Assembly: GCA_963763135.1 (NCBI GenBank)
Contig: CAVXNJ010000011.1
Location: forward strand, 124,001 to 188,000
From: JANMZO01 sp963763135
Lineage (GTDB): Bacteria > Actinomycetota > Acidimicrobiia > Acidimicrobiales > JANYDT01
Direction of reading: 5' to 3'
DNA length: 64,000 bases
Below, one piece after another: positions 24,547 through 34,843 of the stretch. The translations under genes and the position numbers were made by a program. How positions within the stretch are numbered: the stretch's first letter is position 1; each line of letters begins with the position of its first letter. The notes under the pieces were generated by a model. The model searched no databases and was not told the DNA's origin. It was given only the letters and a program-made list of their open reading frames with translations.

Positions 24547-26760
24547 ATGAGATCGAGTTCCTTCTCGGGCTATCGCTCGGCGGTCTGCGCCACCGTCGCA
24601 TGTCTCGCCCTCGGCACGGCTGCCCTCGCAATTCCAGCGAAGGCCGGGTTGACGGCCCCGACCACCGGTGCGGGCCTCAGTGGATCCGCGGCCGTTGTGC
24701 CCGCCACCTCAACAAAGACCATCGTGCGATCCGCGATTCTTTCGACGGCCGGCCAGAACATGTGGGGCGGTGCAGCGGGCAGCCCCACTAACGCCAAACT
24801 CACCCTGTTCAACGAGACCTGGAACGAATCAGGCCCGTTTGGCGGTATCGAAAAAGTCTGCCTTGAGGACCTCTGCACCTACTACGGCGCGGAGTTTGTC
24901 GGGTCTGTCAGCGGCGAGATCGGCATGTCGATCCGCATCGAAGGTCTCGAAGGCGGGACCCTGAGCGTCACCTATCCCGTAACCGTGACCTTTACCGCGC
25001 CGGCCGATAATTCATTCGACCCGGGGGCTGCCGTCGACATCAGGACCTCAATGGTGGTCGATTCGGCCAATGCCAAGATCGTCGCATCCTTCCCCCAACT
25101 CAACAAAGTCGCCTTGGATGGGGTGCTCAAAGCCAACGCGTCGCTCACCGGCCAGGTTTGTTTCATCGCCTGCACACCGAAAGGCGACATTTTCCCGGCG
25201 TCATCCATAGGAAACTCAGGCGAGATTCTCGGGTTCAATCCAAGCGAGCTCAGCACCTGTTTCACACCTGGTCCGCTCGGTTTCCCATGGCTCCTGAGCA
25301 CCTACACGAACCCACGCTGTGGCGAGAATGGCTACTTCTTCAACCCGAACGTCGCGGTTGCTTCCACGTTCAATCCCGCCGACGGCACGATCTCGGCAAC
25401 TGGGCAGGACAAGTACGCGATTCTTCCCGTGAACGTCCTTCCCGGCGGCGGCTCAGATTTTTTCCTTGGCGCGGTCTCCGTCAACTGGACGGTCTTCAAG
25501 GCAATCATCACCGCCATCGAGACCATGGAGCAGGACCTCAAATTCACACCGCGCGTAGATGTGAACCTGAACTGGGGCAAGAGCCTCGGCTTCGAAGTGC
25601 TGAACGGCGTCGATGACAGCCAGCTTCAGAGTGGCACCAGCACCGGTGCGACATTCAAGGTGGGCGACACACTTCGCCTGACGACGAACTCGCTGAACAA
25701 CAAGGTCATTCCGATCACGCCCACGCTCTTGATGGGCAGCGCAACCATGTCGAACAACACCCGCAATGCCTCTACGACTGAAGCGAGGCTCGAAGCACTG
25801 GCCTTCCATGTCATCACGTATGACGCGGACGGCGACGTTGATTCCGACGACGGGTTCGGCCCGGTCTACAGCGAGAACTTCCCGGTGGGCACCACCAGGG
25901 CGAACATTTTCAACGGCACCTTTGCCATCGGCGGTTTTAACTCGCCGGTGCTCGACTCCTTCAATCTCGTCCCGCGGCCGATTGTTGAAATGCGTAAGGA
26001 CGTCGTGCCTGCCAACTCTCCAGGGCTCTTCAACCTCAACATCGATGGTCAAACGATCGTGCCCAACGTTGGCGACGGCGGTACCACCGGACGAGTTGTC
26101 GTGCAGCCGGGAACACGTGTCATTTCGGAGACGGCAGGGACGGGCGGCGACCTCAACTTCTTCGACATCTCGATCACATGCGTCCAGTCCGATGGCGGCG
26201 CGGTGCACACACAGGCCGCCGGTGCCAGCCCGGGCCTTGGTTCGAGCATGGACCTGGTTCTCACTGGCGGTGAAGACCTCGTTTGCACGGTCAAGAACCG
26301 GCTTCCCGCACCTTCTGAGTGTGACGCCATGGTCTTCGACAACGTCATTGTCGGAACGCCAGGCAAAGACAATCTGAAGGGTACAAACAAGCGGGACATC
26401 ATCATCGGCTACGGCGGTGATGACAACATCGAAAGCGGTTCCTCCGACGACTGTCTCGCGGGCAATGCCGGGAACGACCGTCTTGAAATGGGTGCCGGTA
26501 ACGACGTCGGTGACGCCGGCGATGGCAACGACCAGATCGCTGCGGCAGCCGGCGATGACTTGGTGTACGCCGGAGACGGAGACGATGGCGTCGCCGGGGG
26601 AGAGGGCATTGACAATGTCTTCGGGGGTGCGGGGAACGACACCATGACCGGGGGCAGCGACAGCGACAGGTTGGATGGAGAGCTCGGAGTCGATACTGCA
26701 CACGGCAGTAGCGGCGTCGACTTCTGTGCCGCCGAAACCAAGTCGAACTGCGAGTTTTAG
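24547..26760 (+). CDS. Secreted RTX-type calcium-binding repeat protein
   Basis: A 737-residue exported protein. The signal peptide is VCATVACLALGTAALAIPAKA. A large beta-rich region with no recognised domain follows (residues about 40-590), with several Cys pairs and TPRVDVNLNWGKSLGFEVL. The C-terminus (about 605-730) has five or more hemolysin-type nonapeptide repeats (GGDDNIESGSSDD, GNAGNDRLEMGAGND, GGAGNDTMTGGSDSDRLDG) that bind Ca2+. A DUF11-like segment (ISETAGTGGDL, ISITCVQSDGG) precedes the repeats. Start ATG 24547, chosen over the TTG two codons upstream. It resembles cell-surface or secreted proteins with unknown targets. Confidence 0.82.
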   Translation: MRSSSFSGYRSAVCATVACLALGTAALAIPAKAGLTAPTTGAGLSGSAAVVPATSTKTIVRSAILSTAGQNMWGGAAGSPTNAKLTLFNETWNESGPFGGIEKVCLEDLCTYYGAEFVGSVSGEIGMSIRIEGLEGGTLSVTYPVTVTFTAPADNSFDPGAAVDIRTSMVVDSANAKIVASFPQLNKVALDGVLKANASLTGQVCFIACTPKGDIFPASSIGNSGEILGFNPSELSTCFTPGPLGFPWLLSTYTNPRCGENGYFFNPNVAVASTFNPADGTISATGQDKYAILPVNVLPGGGSDFFLGAVSVNWTVFKAIITAIETMEQDLKFTPRVDVNLNWGKSLGFEVLNGVDDSQLQSGTSTGATFKVGDTLRLTTNSLNNKVIPITPTLLMGSATMSNNTRNASTTEARLEALAFHVITYDADGDVDSDDGFGPVYSENFPVGTTRANIFNGTFAIGGFNSPVLDSFNLVPRPIVEMRKDVVPANSPGLFNLNIDGQTIVPNVGDGGTTGRVVVQPGTRVISETAGTGGDLNFFDISITCVQSDGGAVHTQAAGASPGLGSSMDLVLTGGEDLVCTVKNRLPAPSECDAMVFDNVIVGTPGKDNLKGTNKRDIIIGYGGDDNIESGSSDDCLAGNAGNDRLEMGAGNDVGDAGDGNDQIAAAAGDDLVYAGDGDDGVAGGEGIDNVFGGAGNDTMTGGSDSDRLDGELGVDTAHGSSGVDFCAAETKSNCEF

Positions 26761-27285
26761 CGAATAGCGACCGCGGCCGGCTCCTTCGGCCAACACCCGA
26801 GCGGGCATGCCGATCCTCTAGAGACCCTTTACAGGGTCGGAGGTCGGCCTCTGCCTGCTCGTTGTCGCGTTGATCGCCTCATCTCGGCACGAGTGCGGCT
26901 CGCAACTTCGGCCCGCATGCGATTTGGTTGTTGCGGCAGGAGGCGAAGTAGGGGTGGTGGGACCCCGTTTCCAATACCAATGAGCTGACCAAGTCACATC
27001 GTATGTGTGCATATGTGTTGTGGTTGGGTGCGCAAGTTGAAGCGCCTTGTCGTGCCCTCCTACTGGTTGGAAGGTGACATACTTCGACCGTCCGCGTGTC
27101 GTATCAATGCGGTCGAATCGACCACCCGGGCTGCTTGTACGAACATCGCTTGCATCGTTTGGGCAGTTCATCTACGGTCGAAATCCTGGGTGCCAGCGGT
27201 GTGCCCGGGATCGGCGGCGCCGTATGAGCCCCGACAGTTCGAGCCGCTGACAAGTACACGAGCTCTAGACGGAGAGTCCACGCAC
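26761..27285. other. Intergenic region with a small hairpin
   Basis: No gene seen. GACCCT-TTAC-AGGGTC at 26823-26838 is a perfect 6-bp stem after the RTX gene and could help terminate it, but there is no T tract. The remainder, up to the next start, holds the leader of the 27286 gene. Confidence 0.4.
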
Positions 27286-30200
27286 ATGAACTATCGCCAC
27301 CCCGCGCACCTGCGCCGCAGTCGCCCCGCCGTGGCGGTCATCCTGGCATCGGCACTGGCGCTGGCGCTGGTCGGGATCAGCCCACGGCCCGCCCAGGCTG
27401 CCACCCTCACGGTAACCACAACAGCAGACGGGGGTGCCGGCTCGCTCCGCCAGACTCTCGCTAATGCGTCCCCCGGCGACACGATCACGTTCGGACTACC
27501 CAACCCCAGCACCATCACGCTGGGCAGCCAGTTGGCGATCACCAAGAACGTCACGATCACCGGTCCCGGTCAGAGTCAGCTGACCATCAGCGGGAACAAC
27601 GCCGTACGGGTGTTCCAAGTTGCCGGCGGCGTCTCATTCACCTTGAGCGGGGTCACCGTGGCCAACGGTCGCCCCGGAGGATTGAGCGACGGTGGCGGCA
27701 TTGCGACCGGGATAGCGACGACGATCACGGTGTCCAACTCGACGTTCTCCAACAACCACGCCCGCTATGGAGGGGCCATAGACTTCAACGAAGGCACCCT
27801 GACGGTGACCGGCAGCACGTTCAACGGCAACAGCGCCGACCCGGCGGACGGAGGTGCCATCGATGTCTTCGGGGGCACGGCCACCGTGTCGGGCAGCACC
27901 TTCACCGGCAACAGTTCCGCCAGCTCGGGTGGCGCGATCAGTACGTTCGACGACAACACCACGCTCACCGTCTCCAACAGCACGTTCTCCGGCAACACCG
28001 CAGATGAGGGGGGTGCTATAGGTGACCTCATCAGCAAGATCAAGGTGTCGAGCAGCACGTTCTCCGGCAACAGTGCGAGAGATGGTGGCGCGTTCGGTGG
28101 CCTCAGCTTCGATGTGGAGATCGGCAACTCGATCCTGGCCAGCAGCCCGGCGGGAGGCAACTGTGGGTCCAGCACAGGCCTCCTCTTGGGTGGCGGAAAC
28201 CTTTCGACGGATGACTCGTGTGACTTCCTGCAACCTCCGGCGAGTGGCGATCCCAAGCTTGACCCGCCGGCCGCCAACGGTGGCCCAACGAACACCATGG
28301 CGTTGCAACGCGGCAGCGCCGCCCTCAATGCCGGGTTCTGCCAGTTCGGCACCGACCAGCGCGGGGTGACCCGGCCGCAGGGCGCCCGTTGCGACATCGG
28401 AGCGTTCGAACTGCAGAACGCGGCCCCCACCGCACTCGACCTGAGTGGATCCACGGTGGCGGAGAACCAGCCGGCGGGCACACTGGTCGGCAACTTCACC
28501 GCTACCGATGCCGATGTCGGCGACACGTTCACCTATGCGCTGGTCGCGGGCGCCGGCAGCACGAACAACTCGAGCTTCTCGATCGCTGGCAATGCGCTGA
28601 GGACGGCGGCAAGCCTCGACTTCGAAGCGAACAGCAGCTTGTTCATCCGTGTGCAGGTCACCGACGAGCTCGGCTCCACGTTCGCTCGCACCTTCACGAT
28701 CAGCGTCACCGATGTGGCCGAGAACGTCGCTCCCGTCGCGAGCAACGACAGCTACTCCACGGGCGAGGACGCTCCACTCACCGTCGCCGCACCGGGCGTG
28801 CTCGGCAACGACAACGACGCGAACAGCGACGCGCTGACGGCGGCGAAGGTGACTGACCCGTCACACGGCACGCTCACGTTCAATGGCAACGGGTCATTCG
28901 ACTACACGCCAGAGGCGGGCTACAACGGTCCGGACTCGTTCACGTACAAGGCGAACGATGGGTCAGCGGATTCGAATACGGCGACGGTCTCGATCACCGT
29001 CACGCCGAAACCGGCTGATTTGACGGTAGCGAAGACATCGACGTCGTCGTTCGTTCAGGGCGGTTCGGCCTCGTACTCGCTAACGGTCACGAACGGCGGG
29101 AAAGTTCCGACCTCGGACACGATCACGGTGCAGGACACGATGCCAACGGGTCTGACCGCGGTTTCGGCGTCGGGCCCAGACTGGTCGTGCACGGTCGGCC
29201 CGACCGTGTCCTGCACACGAACAACACCCATCCCGGCAAGTGGCACTTCGGTGATCACGCTCAATGTGAGCGTCGCGGCGAATTCACCGGCGTCGGTTAC
29301 CAACACGGCGACGGTGTCGGGCGGCGGTGAGGTGAACACGGGGAACAATTCGGGTTCGCACACCGCGTCGGTGATCACGACGGGAACCATCATTATCCGA
29401 AAGGTGACATCTCCCGCTGGGGGCACTGGCTACGGGTTCACGAGCGATGTCCCCGGTGCGGCGTCGTTCTCGTTGGATGATGGGCAGAACCGGACCGCAA
29501 GTACTGTGCCGGCTGGTTCGTATTCCGTAACGGAGCAGACCAAGGTCGGTTCCACGCTCACGAATTTGGTGTGCACGGATCCGACCAGCAACACGACGGT
29601 GAATGTAAGTTCGCGTACTGCCTCGATAAATCTCGTGGCCGGCGAAACGGTCGACTGCACCTTCACGAACACGCAGACGCCGGCACCATCTCCGGAGTTG
29701 TTGTATGCGCCATCGGTGACACCGCCGACGACGATTGCGCTTGGTTCGCGGTACGCGGTCGAGACCGCCCAGCGCGTGAACGTGACGTGTGCGGGAACGG
29801 TGAATGGTGTGTGGTGGTATCGCACGGCGTCGGACATCGGAACGAACACGGTCACGGTGTGGCGCGGTGGAACTGCGGTTGGTTCGGGAAGTGGAGACCC
29901 GGGTGCCACGGGATGGGTCCATGTGAACCTGACGGCATCGTTGGCGGTCAGTCCCGGTGATCAACTCCTGGTTGGAGTGCATCATCCGAATGGTGCGTAC
30001 GGGTATCGCCTGAATGGGTTCACGAACCGCACGGTGAATTCGGCGTCGGGTTGCCTGGTGTCACCGGCGTCGGCGAACGGTGCGAAGAACGGGCTGTACA
30101 AGTACACGCCGACACCGGCAGTACCGGATCTGTCGTATGCGGATTCCGAGTACTTCATAAGTCCCGACTTCACTCCCGGTGCTCCGCCTCCACCTCCGCC

Positions 30201-31854
30201 GACGGGCACGATCTTTATTCGGAAGTCCACTTCGCCTGCGGGTGGGACGGGGTTTGCGTTCACGACGAATGTTCCGGGTTCGACTTCGTTCTCGTTGAAT
30301 GACGGGCAGGTTCAGACGTTGTCCGGTCTTACGCCAGGCACGTACACGGTGCTTGAGAACTCCCCGATCGGGTACACATTGACCGGCCTTGTTTGCACGG
30401 ATCCGACAAACAACACCACGGTAAACGTAAGTACACGTACGGCTGCGATCAATGTGGCCGCCGGTGAAACGATTGATTGCACGTTCTCGAACACCGCCAC
30501 CCCGCCAGCAACGGGAACGGTGATCATCCGCAAGGTGTCAGTTCCGCCCGGTGGTACCGGGTTCGGGTTCACGTCGACGATCGCGAGTGTGGCGACGTTC
30601 ACGTTGAACGACGGGCAGAACCGCACAATCAACAACGTACCAACCGGTACATACGCGGTCGTCGAGGACGCCCCATCCGGTGGCGGAGCGACGACCGTTT
30701 CTTGTGTTGATCCTGATAGCGGTACGACGATGTCGTCAGGTACCCGCACCGCAACGATCGACCTTGATGCGGGTGAGACGGTGGATTGCACGTTCACGAA
30801 CCAGGCGTCCGCTCCAGCCGAGATGCTGTACGCAACCACGGTGACCCCGCCGGAGTCGATTGCCATTGGCTCGCAGTATGCGGTGGAAACTGCGCAGCGG
30901 ATCAACTTCACCTGCACTGGCTCCGTGTCAGGTGTCTGGTGGTACCGGACCGCGTCCGATTCCGGCACGAATACCGTAAGTGCGTGGCGTGGAACGACCC
31001 TGGTCGCGGAGAAGCAGGGCAACCCCGGGGCGACGGGTTGGGTGTATCTGGCCTTTGATGCGCCTGTCGGTGTTACTGCTGGGGATCAGTTGATGGTTGG
31101 TGTGCATCACCCGAATGGTGCATACGGGTTCCGGTCGAGCGGGTTCACCGGCCGATCGGTATCGTCGGCCACGGGTTGTATGACGAGTCCTGCCGCGACA
31201 CCGTCGTTGCGCAATGGCCTGTACAAGTACACGCCGACGCCGGTTCAACCTGACGTGTCCTACCTGGACTCGGAGTACTTCATCTCACCGGAGTTCACAC
31301 TCGGTACACCACCACCGCCGCCCCCGCCACCCCCTCCGCCACCCCCACCGCCTCCGGTTCCGACGGGAGCAGCGCGGTTGTACGCGGACACCGTCGTGCC
31401 AACGTCGACGCTGGCGATTGGTTCGCAGTATGCAGTCGAAACGGCGCAGCGGATCAACTTCAGTTGTGCCGGTGCGGTGAACGGGATCTGGTGGTATCGG
31501 ACGGCCTCCGACACGGGGGTCAACACCGTTACCGCCTGGCGTGGTGCTGCTGTGGTCGGTGAAGCATCCGGCACGCCAAGCACGACGGGTTGGGTGTACC
31601 TGGCTTTCGCTACTCCCGTAAACGTGACGATCGGGGACCAGTTGCTCCTCGGTGTACACCACCCCAACGGTGCGTACGGATACCGGCCCAACGGTTTCAC
31701 CGGTCGGACCGTTACCGCCGGGTGCCTCAGTTCCCCGGCGGCGACGGCTGCGCAACCCAACGGCTACTACCGCTACACCGTCGTGCCAGCCGTTCCGAAC
31801 CTGTCCTATGCCGATTCCGAATACTTCATCAGCCCCGACTTCACGCAAAGCTAA
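27286..31854 (+). CDS. Large modular secreted surface protein (beta-helix, cadherin-like, DUF11, prealbumin-like and DUF4082 modules)
   Basis: A 1522-residue exported protein. The order is signal peptide (ASALALALVGISPRPAQA); right-handed beta-helix of the polymorphic-membrane-protein type (about 39-372, with repeated SGSTFxGNS units); cadherin-like domain (383-481); Ig-like tandem domain with VLGNDNDANSD (484-575); DUF11 (577-695); then three prealbumin-like modules starting TG-T/V-I-x-I-RK (699-798, 972-1072, 1075-1176) interleaved with three DUF4082 modules (805-963, 1180-1339, 1362-1522). A Pro-rich linker lies before the last module. No LPxTG or transmembrane anchor is seen. ATG 27286 directly precedes the signal peptide; the longer upstream reading has no secretion signal. 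Confidence 0.85.
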   Translation: MNYRHPAHLRRSRPAVAVILASALALALVGISPRPAQAATLTVTTTADGGAGSLRQTLANASPGDTITFGLPNPSTITLGSQLAITKNVTITGPGQSQLTISGNNAVRVFQVAGGVSFTLSGVTVANGRPGGLSDGGGIATGIATTITVSNSTFSNNHARYGGAIDFNEGTLTVTGSTFNGNSADPADGGAIDVFGGTATVSGSTFTGNSSASSGGAISTFDDNTTLTVSNSTFSGNTADEGGAIGDLISKIKVSSSTFSGNSARDGGAFGGLSFDVEIGNSILASSPAGGNCGSSTGLLLGGGNLSTDDSCDFLQPPASGDPKLDPPAANGGPTNTMALQRGSAALNAGFCQFGTDQRGVTRPQGARCDIGAFELQNAAPTALDLSGSTVAENQPAGTLVGNFTATDADVGDTFTYALVAGAGSTNNSSFSIAGNALRTAASLDFEANSSLFIRVQVTDELGSTFARTFTISVTDVAENVAPVASNDSYSTGEDAPLTVAAPGVLGNDNDANSDALTAAKVTDPSHGTLTFNGNGSFDYTPEAGYNGPDSFTYKANDGSADSNTATVSITVTPKPADLTVAKTSTSSFVQGGSASYSLTVTNGGKVPTSDTITVQDTMPTGLTAVSASGPDWSCTVGPTVSCTRTTPIPASGTSVITLNVSVAANSPASVTNTATVSGGGEVNTGNNSGSHTASVITTGTIIIRKVTSPAGGTGYGFTSDVPGAASFSLDDGQNRTASTVPAGSYSVTEQTKVGSTLTNLVCTDPTSNTTVNVSSRTASINLVAGETVDCTFTNTQTPAPSPELLYAPSVTPPTTIALGSRYAVETAQRVNVTCAGTVNGVWWYRTASDIGTNTVTVWRGGTAVGSGSGDPGATGWVHVNLTASLAVSPGDQLLVGVHHPNGAYGYRLNGFTNRTVNSASGCLVSPASANGAKNGLYKYTPTPAVPDLSYADSEYFISPDFTPGAPPPPPPTGTIFIRKSTSPAGGTGFAFTTNVPGSTSFSLNDGQVQTLSGLTPGTYTVLENSPIGYTLTGLVCTDPTNNTTVNVSTRTAAINVAAGETIDCTFSNTATPPATGTVIIRKVSVPPGGTGFGFTSTIASVATFTLNDGQNRTINNVPTGTYAVVEDAPSGGGATTVSCVDPDSGTTMSSGTRTATIDLDAGETVDCTFTNQASAPAEMLYATTVTPPESIAIGSQYAVETAQRINFTCTGSVSGVWWYRTASDSGTNTVSAWRGTTLVAEKQGNPGATGWVYLAFDAPVGVTAGDQLMVGVHHPNGAYGFRSSGFTGRSVSSATGCMTSPAATPSLRNGLYKYTPTPVQPDVSYLDSEYFISPEFTLGTPPPPPPPPPPPPPPPPVPTGAARLYADTVVPTSTLAIGSQYAVETAQRINFSCAGAVNGIWWYRTASDTGVNTVTAWRGAAVVGEASGTPSTTGWVYLAFATPVNVTIGDQLLLGVHHPNGAYGYRPNGFTGRTVTAGCLSSPAATAAQPNGYYRYTVVPAVPNLSYADSEYFISPDFTQS
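29380..31851 (+). repeat. Repeated prealbumin-like and DUF4082 coding modules
   Basis: Three DUF4082 modules (about 29698-30175, 30823-31302 and 31371-31851), each with VETAQR, then VWWYRTASD (IWWYRTASD in the last), then VGVHHPNGAYG-type motifs and a YADSEYFIS-like end. Three prealbumin-like modules lie at about 29380, 30199 and 30508. The order A-B-A-A-B-B implies internal duplication with loss of one unit. The Pro tract is at about 31308-31356. Confidence 0.8.
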
Positions 31855-32018
31855 TTTGTAAGCGCGCCTAGTGTCCCGTCTTAGAGAAAGGGCAGCGGAT
31901 CTCTGATACGGGACGCTGGTTATGCGTCGTGTGCTCGGTCGCTCCTTGAGTGACTGGGCGCACAGCTATCCCGAGCGTCAGGTGGTTTTTCCAAGACCGA
32001 TCGCACCACTCCGAATTA

Positions 32019-34676
32019 TCAGGTGTCAGCGTCGTTGACGAGCACAGCGAGATCTTTTCGGGTTCGTACGCCGAGCTTGTCGTATACCCGAGCCAGGTGG
32101 TTGTCCACGGTCCGGGTCGAGAGAAACAGCCGATCCGCGATCTCGCGGCTGGGGAGCCCGCTCGCAGCGAGCGTTGCCACTTCGCGTTCACGTCGAGAGA
32201 GTGGCGTCGGCGAATACGGGCGCGGAACGTCGAAACGGGTACCTGAATCCACCTGTGCTCGCAAGCGCAGTTCGCGCTCGTGCAGGCGCGAAGCGTTGCG
32301 CGGCTCACCAATTCGCGCATACGCATCTGCGCTCTCGCGGGCGGCTTCGGCGGCGAGCAAGTTCGCGCTCAACACCGCGAACTGCTCGGTCACGTCGGCA
32401 AGGCCCGCCGCATCGTGCACCGAAAGCGCAGCCGCGTGGTCGACGAACGCGTCGACGAGTGGTCCGTGATTTCCTTTCATGGAGGCAAGCCCAGAGGCAG
32501 CGGTCACAGGATCTCCGCACCTGGCCAGGTCATGGAACGCCTCCGCCCGAGTTGGAACGTCGCCGAGGCGGTCCGCCTCCGCCACTGTCTCGATGAGGAT
32601 GGCGCGGGCGGTCGCTGGCTGCAGCTGAGCGTTCGCGAGCCACGCTCGGGCGATGCCGATTTTCGCGTCGTACAGAACCGCTTCGTGGGGCCCGAGGCGG
32701 TCGAGTTCGGCGAGCGCTCGGGCACATCGCGGAGCGTCGCCCAACTGGCCGGCGGCGATCGCAAGCGCGATGAGCACCCACCGGCGTTGACCGTCGAATT
32801 GGATCTCACGGAGGAGCACGTCGGCTTCGTCGAGCAGGCTGAGCGCTCGGACGAAGCGGCCCTGACCCTGCAGGGCAAGCGCGAGCAGCAGGTCGGCGAT
32901 GGCCTGATAGTTCGCGTCGGGCTCGTCAAGCGACCTGCGTCGGAGCGCTTCGGCGTCGATTACTGCCTCGTCGTATCTGCCCAGGCACACGAGTGCATGG
33001 ACCCGGGCCAGGAGCAGCACCGGCACCCCGATGATCGACAGCTGAGGCGGCATTGCGAGCAACACCTGATTCGCCGCTTCGACCAGAGCGACCGCGCCGT
33101 TCGAGTCACCCACGTGGCGCATGCCGTTGGTGACCGAAAGAAGGGCTTGCAGTCGTGCCCTGAGGAACGGCCCGTCAAGCAGTGGGGTCGCTAACGCAAT
33201 CGCCTCGGCGCCGCGTGCCCGGTTTGCCAGGATCGTGGCGCGGGCGGCCGCGAACTCGGCGTGGGCGGCCGGGTCCATCGTCAGGTCCTGCGCCTCACTC
33301 AGCAACGCTTCAGGGGACTTCCCACTGACCGACGCCTTCGGCCGCCAGAACTCACGTATTGCGGAGCTGGCATAGGACATGGCGATCTCGGCATCGGTTT
33401 TGGCCTGTGCACGTAGGGCGGCCAATGCGTCGCCGAGTTCACGGTCGCGCCCGATGTTCCAGTAGGTATCCGAAAGGATTTGCGCAGCAGCAAATGACGA
33501 GGACCGTTCGAACGAGAGGCGGGCCAGGCGCTCTGCGAGACCGTTGTCGTGCGCGAAAAGGGCAGCGCGAGCGGCGGGTATCAGGACGCCATCGTCGGGC
33601 TTGTTTCCCCCCTCGACGGACCAGAACGCCATGCGGAGCACGTCGTCGCGGCGGCGTCCGTCCGTCTTGGCCAACATGGCGGCGAGGTCGCGGTACACGA
33701 ACCTCGCTCGTGCCCTGGATAGTCGAGCTCGAACAACCTCCCCGTATAACGGATGCCTGAGCCGGATGGATTGACGCCGACCGTCCAGGACCACCACTAC
33801 CAGTCCGCCTTCTTCGAGTTCGGCGACGGCGGAATGGCCGGCGAGCGTCTCGATCTCGGCGAGGCTGGACGGTTCGCCAAGCGCCACCAGTTCAAGGGCG
33901 CGACGACGCTCGTCGTCGAGGCTGGAGAGCTCGGCTTCGACGAAATCGACCAACGACGGAGAACCCTCGATCTCGCCGAGCGACCAAGTGCTGTCGGCAT
34001 TCGAGACACGTAAGGCGCCGGTTTCCTTGGCTGCCCGCAGAATGACGGCCGCGTGCAACGCGTTTCCGGCGCAGAGCCTCATGAGGCGATCCGCGCTTGC
34101 GTCGTCGAGCGGACGACCAGCGAAGGTCTCGGCCATCTGTGCGACGCCGGATCGATCCATTGGACCGACGGTCATTCGGTCGACCACACCGCGGTGCCAC
34201 AGATCGGCTAGCGGTCGGGCCACGAACTCGCCGGAACGGTACGTACCGAGCAGGCACGCCTCGCCCCCGTCGATCATCTGAGACAGCAGAAGGGCCGTGA
34301 CCTCGTCGAGGAGATGGAGATCATCGACGCCGATGACGACCGGCTGCCCGCGACCTGCGTCGATCAGCGCCCTGCGAGCCACCATCAGACTGGGCAGTCC
34401 GGAAGCGGTCGAGTCCAGATCGATGGGCAAGACCGGGGCGAGCACCGCGAGCGGCAGATCGCTCGAAGCCGCAGCACACCGAAGCCTCACCGAGCCGCGC
34501 CCCGACGATTCGAGCGACGCCAGCATTTCCGTGCTCAGCATCGTCTTGCCGATCCCGGCCGGACCGGTCAGCACCAGGCCACCCGAGGACGCCGCGAAGC
34601 GGGTTGCCGCCTCCTTCAGATCCTCGGCTCGACCGCACAGAATCGGACGAACGTGCACGAGCGAATTCTTGCTCAC
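32019..34676 (-). CDS. LAL/MalT-like AAA+ LuxR transcriptional regulator
   Basis: An 885-residue large ATP-binding LuxR regulator. The N-terminal ATPase has Walker A GPAGIGKT (about residues 39-46) and Walker B VVIGVDDLHLLD. A long helical TPR-like middle follows. The C-terminal LuxR HTH is LSRREREVATLAASGLPSRE, then IADRLFLSTRTVDNHLARVYDKLGV. Transcribed divergently from a secreted-protein gene, with a perfect 20-bp inverted repeat at 34761-34780 between them. It probably activates that gene, and perhaps the surface protein gene at 27286, in response to an unknown ligand. Confidence 0.88.
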   Translation of the reverse strand: MSKNSLVHVRPILCGRAEDLKEAATRFAASSGGLVLTGPAGIGKTMLSTEMLASLESSGRGSVRLRCAAASSDLPLAVLAPVLPIDLDSTASGLPSLMVARRALIDAGRGQPVVIGVDDLHLLDEVTALLLSQMIDGGEACLLGTYRSGEFVARPLADLWHRGVVDRMTVGPMDRSGVAQMAETFAGRPLDDASADRLMRLCAGNALHAAVILRAAKETGALRVSNADSTWSLGEIEGSPSLVDFVEAELSSLDDERRRALELVALGEPSSLAEIETLAGHSAVAELEEGGLVVVVLDGRRQSIRLRHPLYGEVVRARLSRARARFVYRDLAAMLAKTDGRRRDDVLRMAFWSVEGGNKPDDGVLIPAARAALFAHDNGLAERLARLSFERSSSFAAAQILSDTYWNIGRDRELGDALAALRAQAKTDAEIAMSYASSAIREFWRPKASVSGKSPEALLSEAQDLTMDPAAHAEFAAARATILANRARGAEAIALATPLLDGPFLRARLQALLSVTNGMRHVGDSNGAVALVEAANQVLLAMPPQLSIIGVPVLLLARVHALVCLGRYDEAVIDAEALRRRSLDEPDANYQAIADLLLALALQGQGRFVRALSLLDEADVLLREIQFDGQRRWVLIALAIAAGQLGDAPRCARALAELDRLGPHEAVLYDAKIGIARAWLANAQLQPATARAILIETVAEADRLGDVPTRAEAFHDLARCGDPVTAASGLASMKGNHGPLVDAFVDHAAALSVHDAAGLADVTEQFAVLSANLLAAEAARESADAYARIGEPRNASRLHERELRLRAQVDSGTRFDVPRPYSPTPLSRREREVATLAASGLPSREIADRLFLSTRTVDNHLARVYDKLGVRTRKDLAVLVNDADT

Positions 34677-34760
34677 ATCGAGTTCGGCGTCGACTGCATA
34701 CCGTTGACTACCAAAGCTTGCCTACGCCTACCTATGAAACGAGCACCGGCGCCCCGCGAA

Positions 34761-34780
34761 ATGAGTAGTGGCCTACTCAT
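34761..34780. promoter_or_regulatory. Palindromic operator (ATGAGTAG-N4-CTACTCAT)
   Basis: A perfect 8-bp inverted repeat with spacer TGGC in the 167-nt gap between the LAL regulator and the divergent secreted-protein gene. Its position and symmetry fit a LuxR-type (dimeric HTH) binding site. Confidence 0.6.
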
Positions 34781-34843
34781 CACGAATCTTTCGACGACTG
34801 GTTCCATGAACACCTCACCAACCACCCACTCAAGGAGATCGAG

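Noticed and set aside
25453..26808. 451-codon minus-strand ORF
   Set aside because: It is antisense to the RTX gene; long shadow frames arise from GC-rich codon usage.
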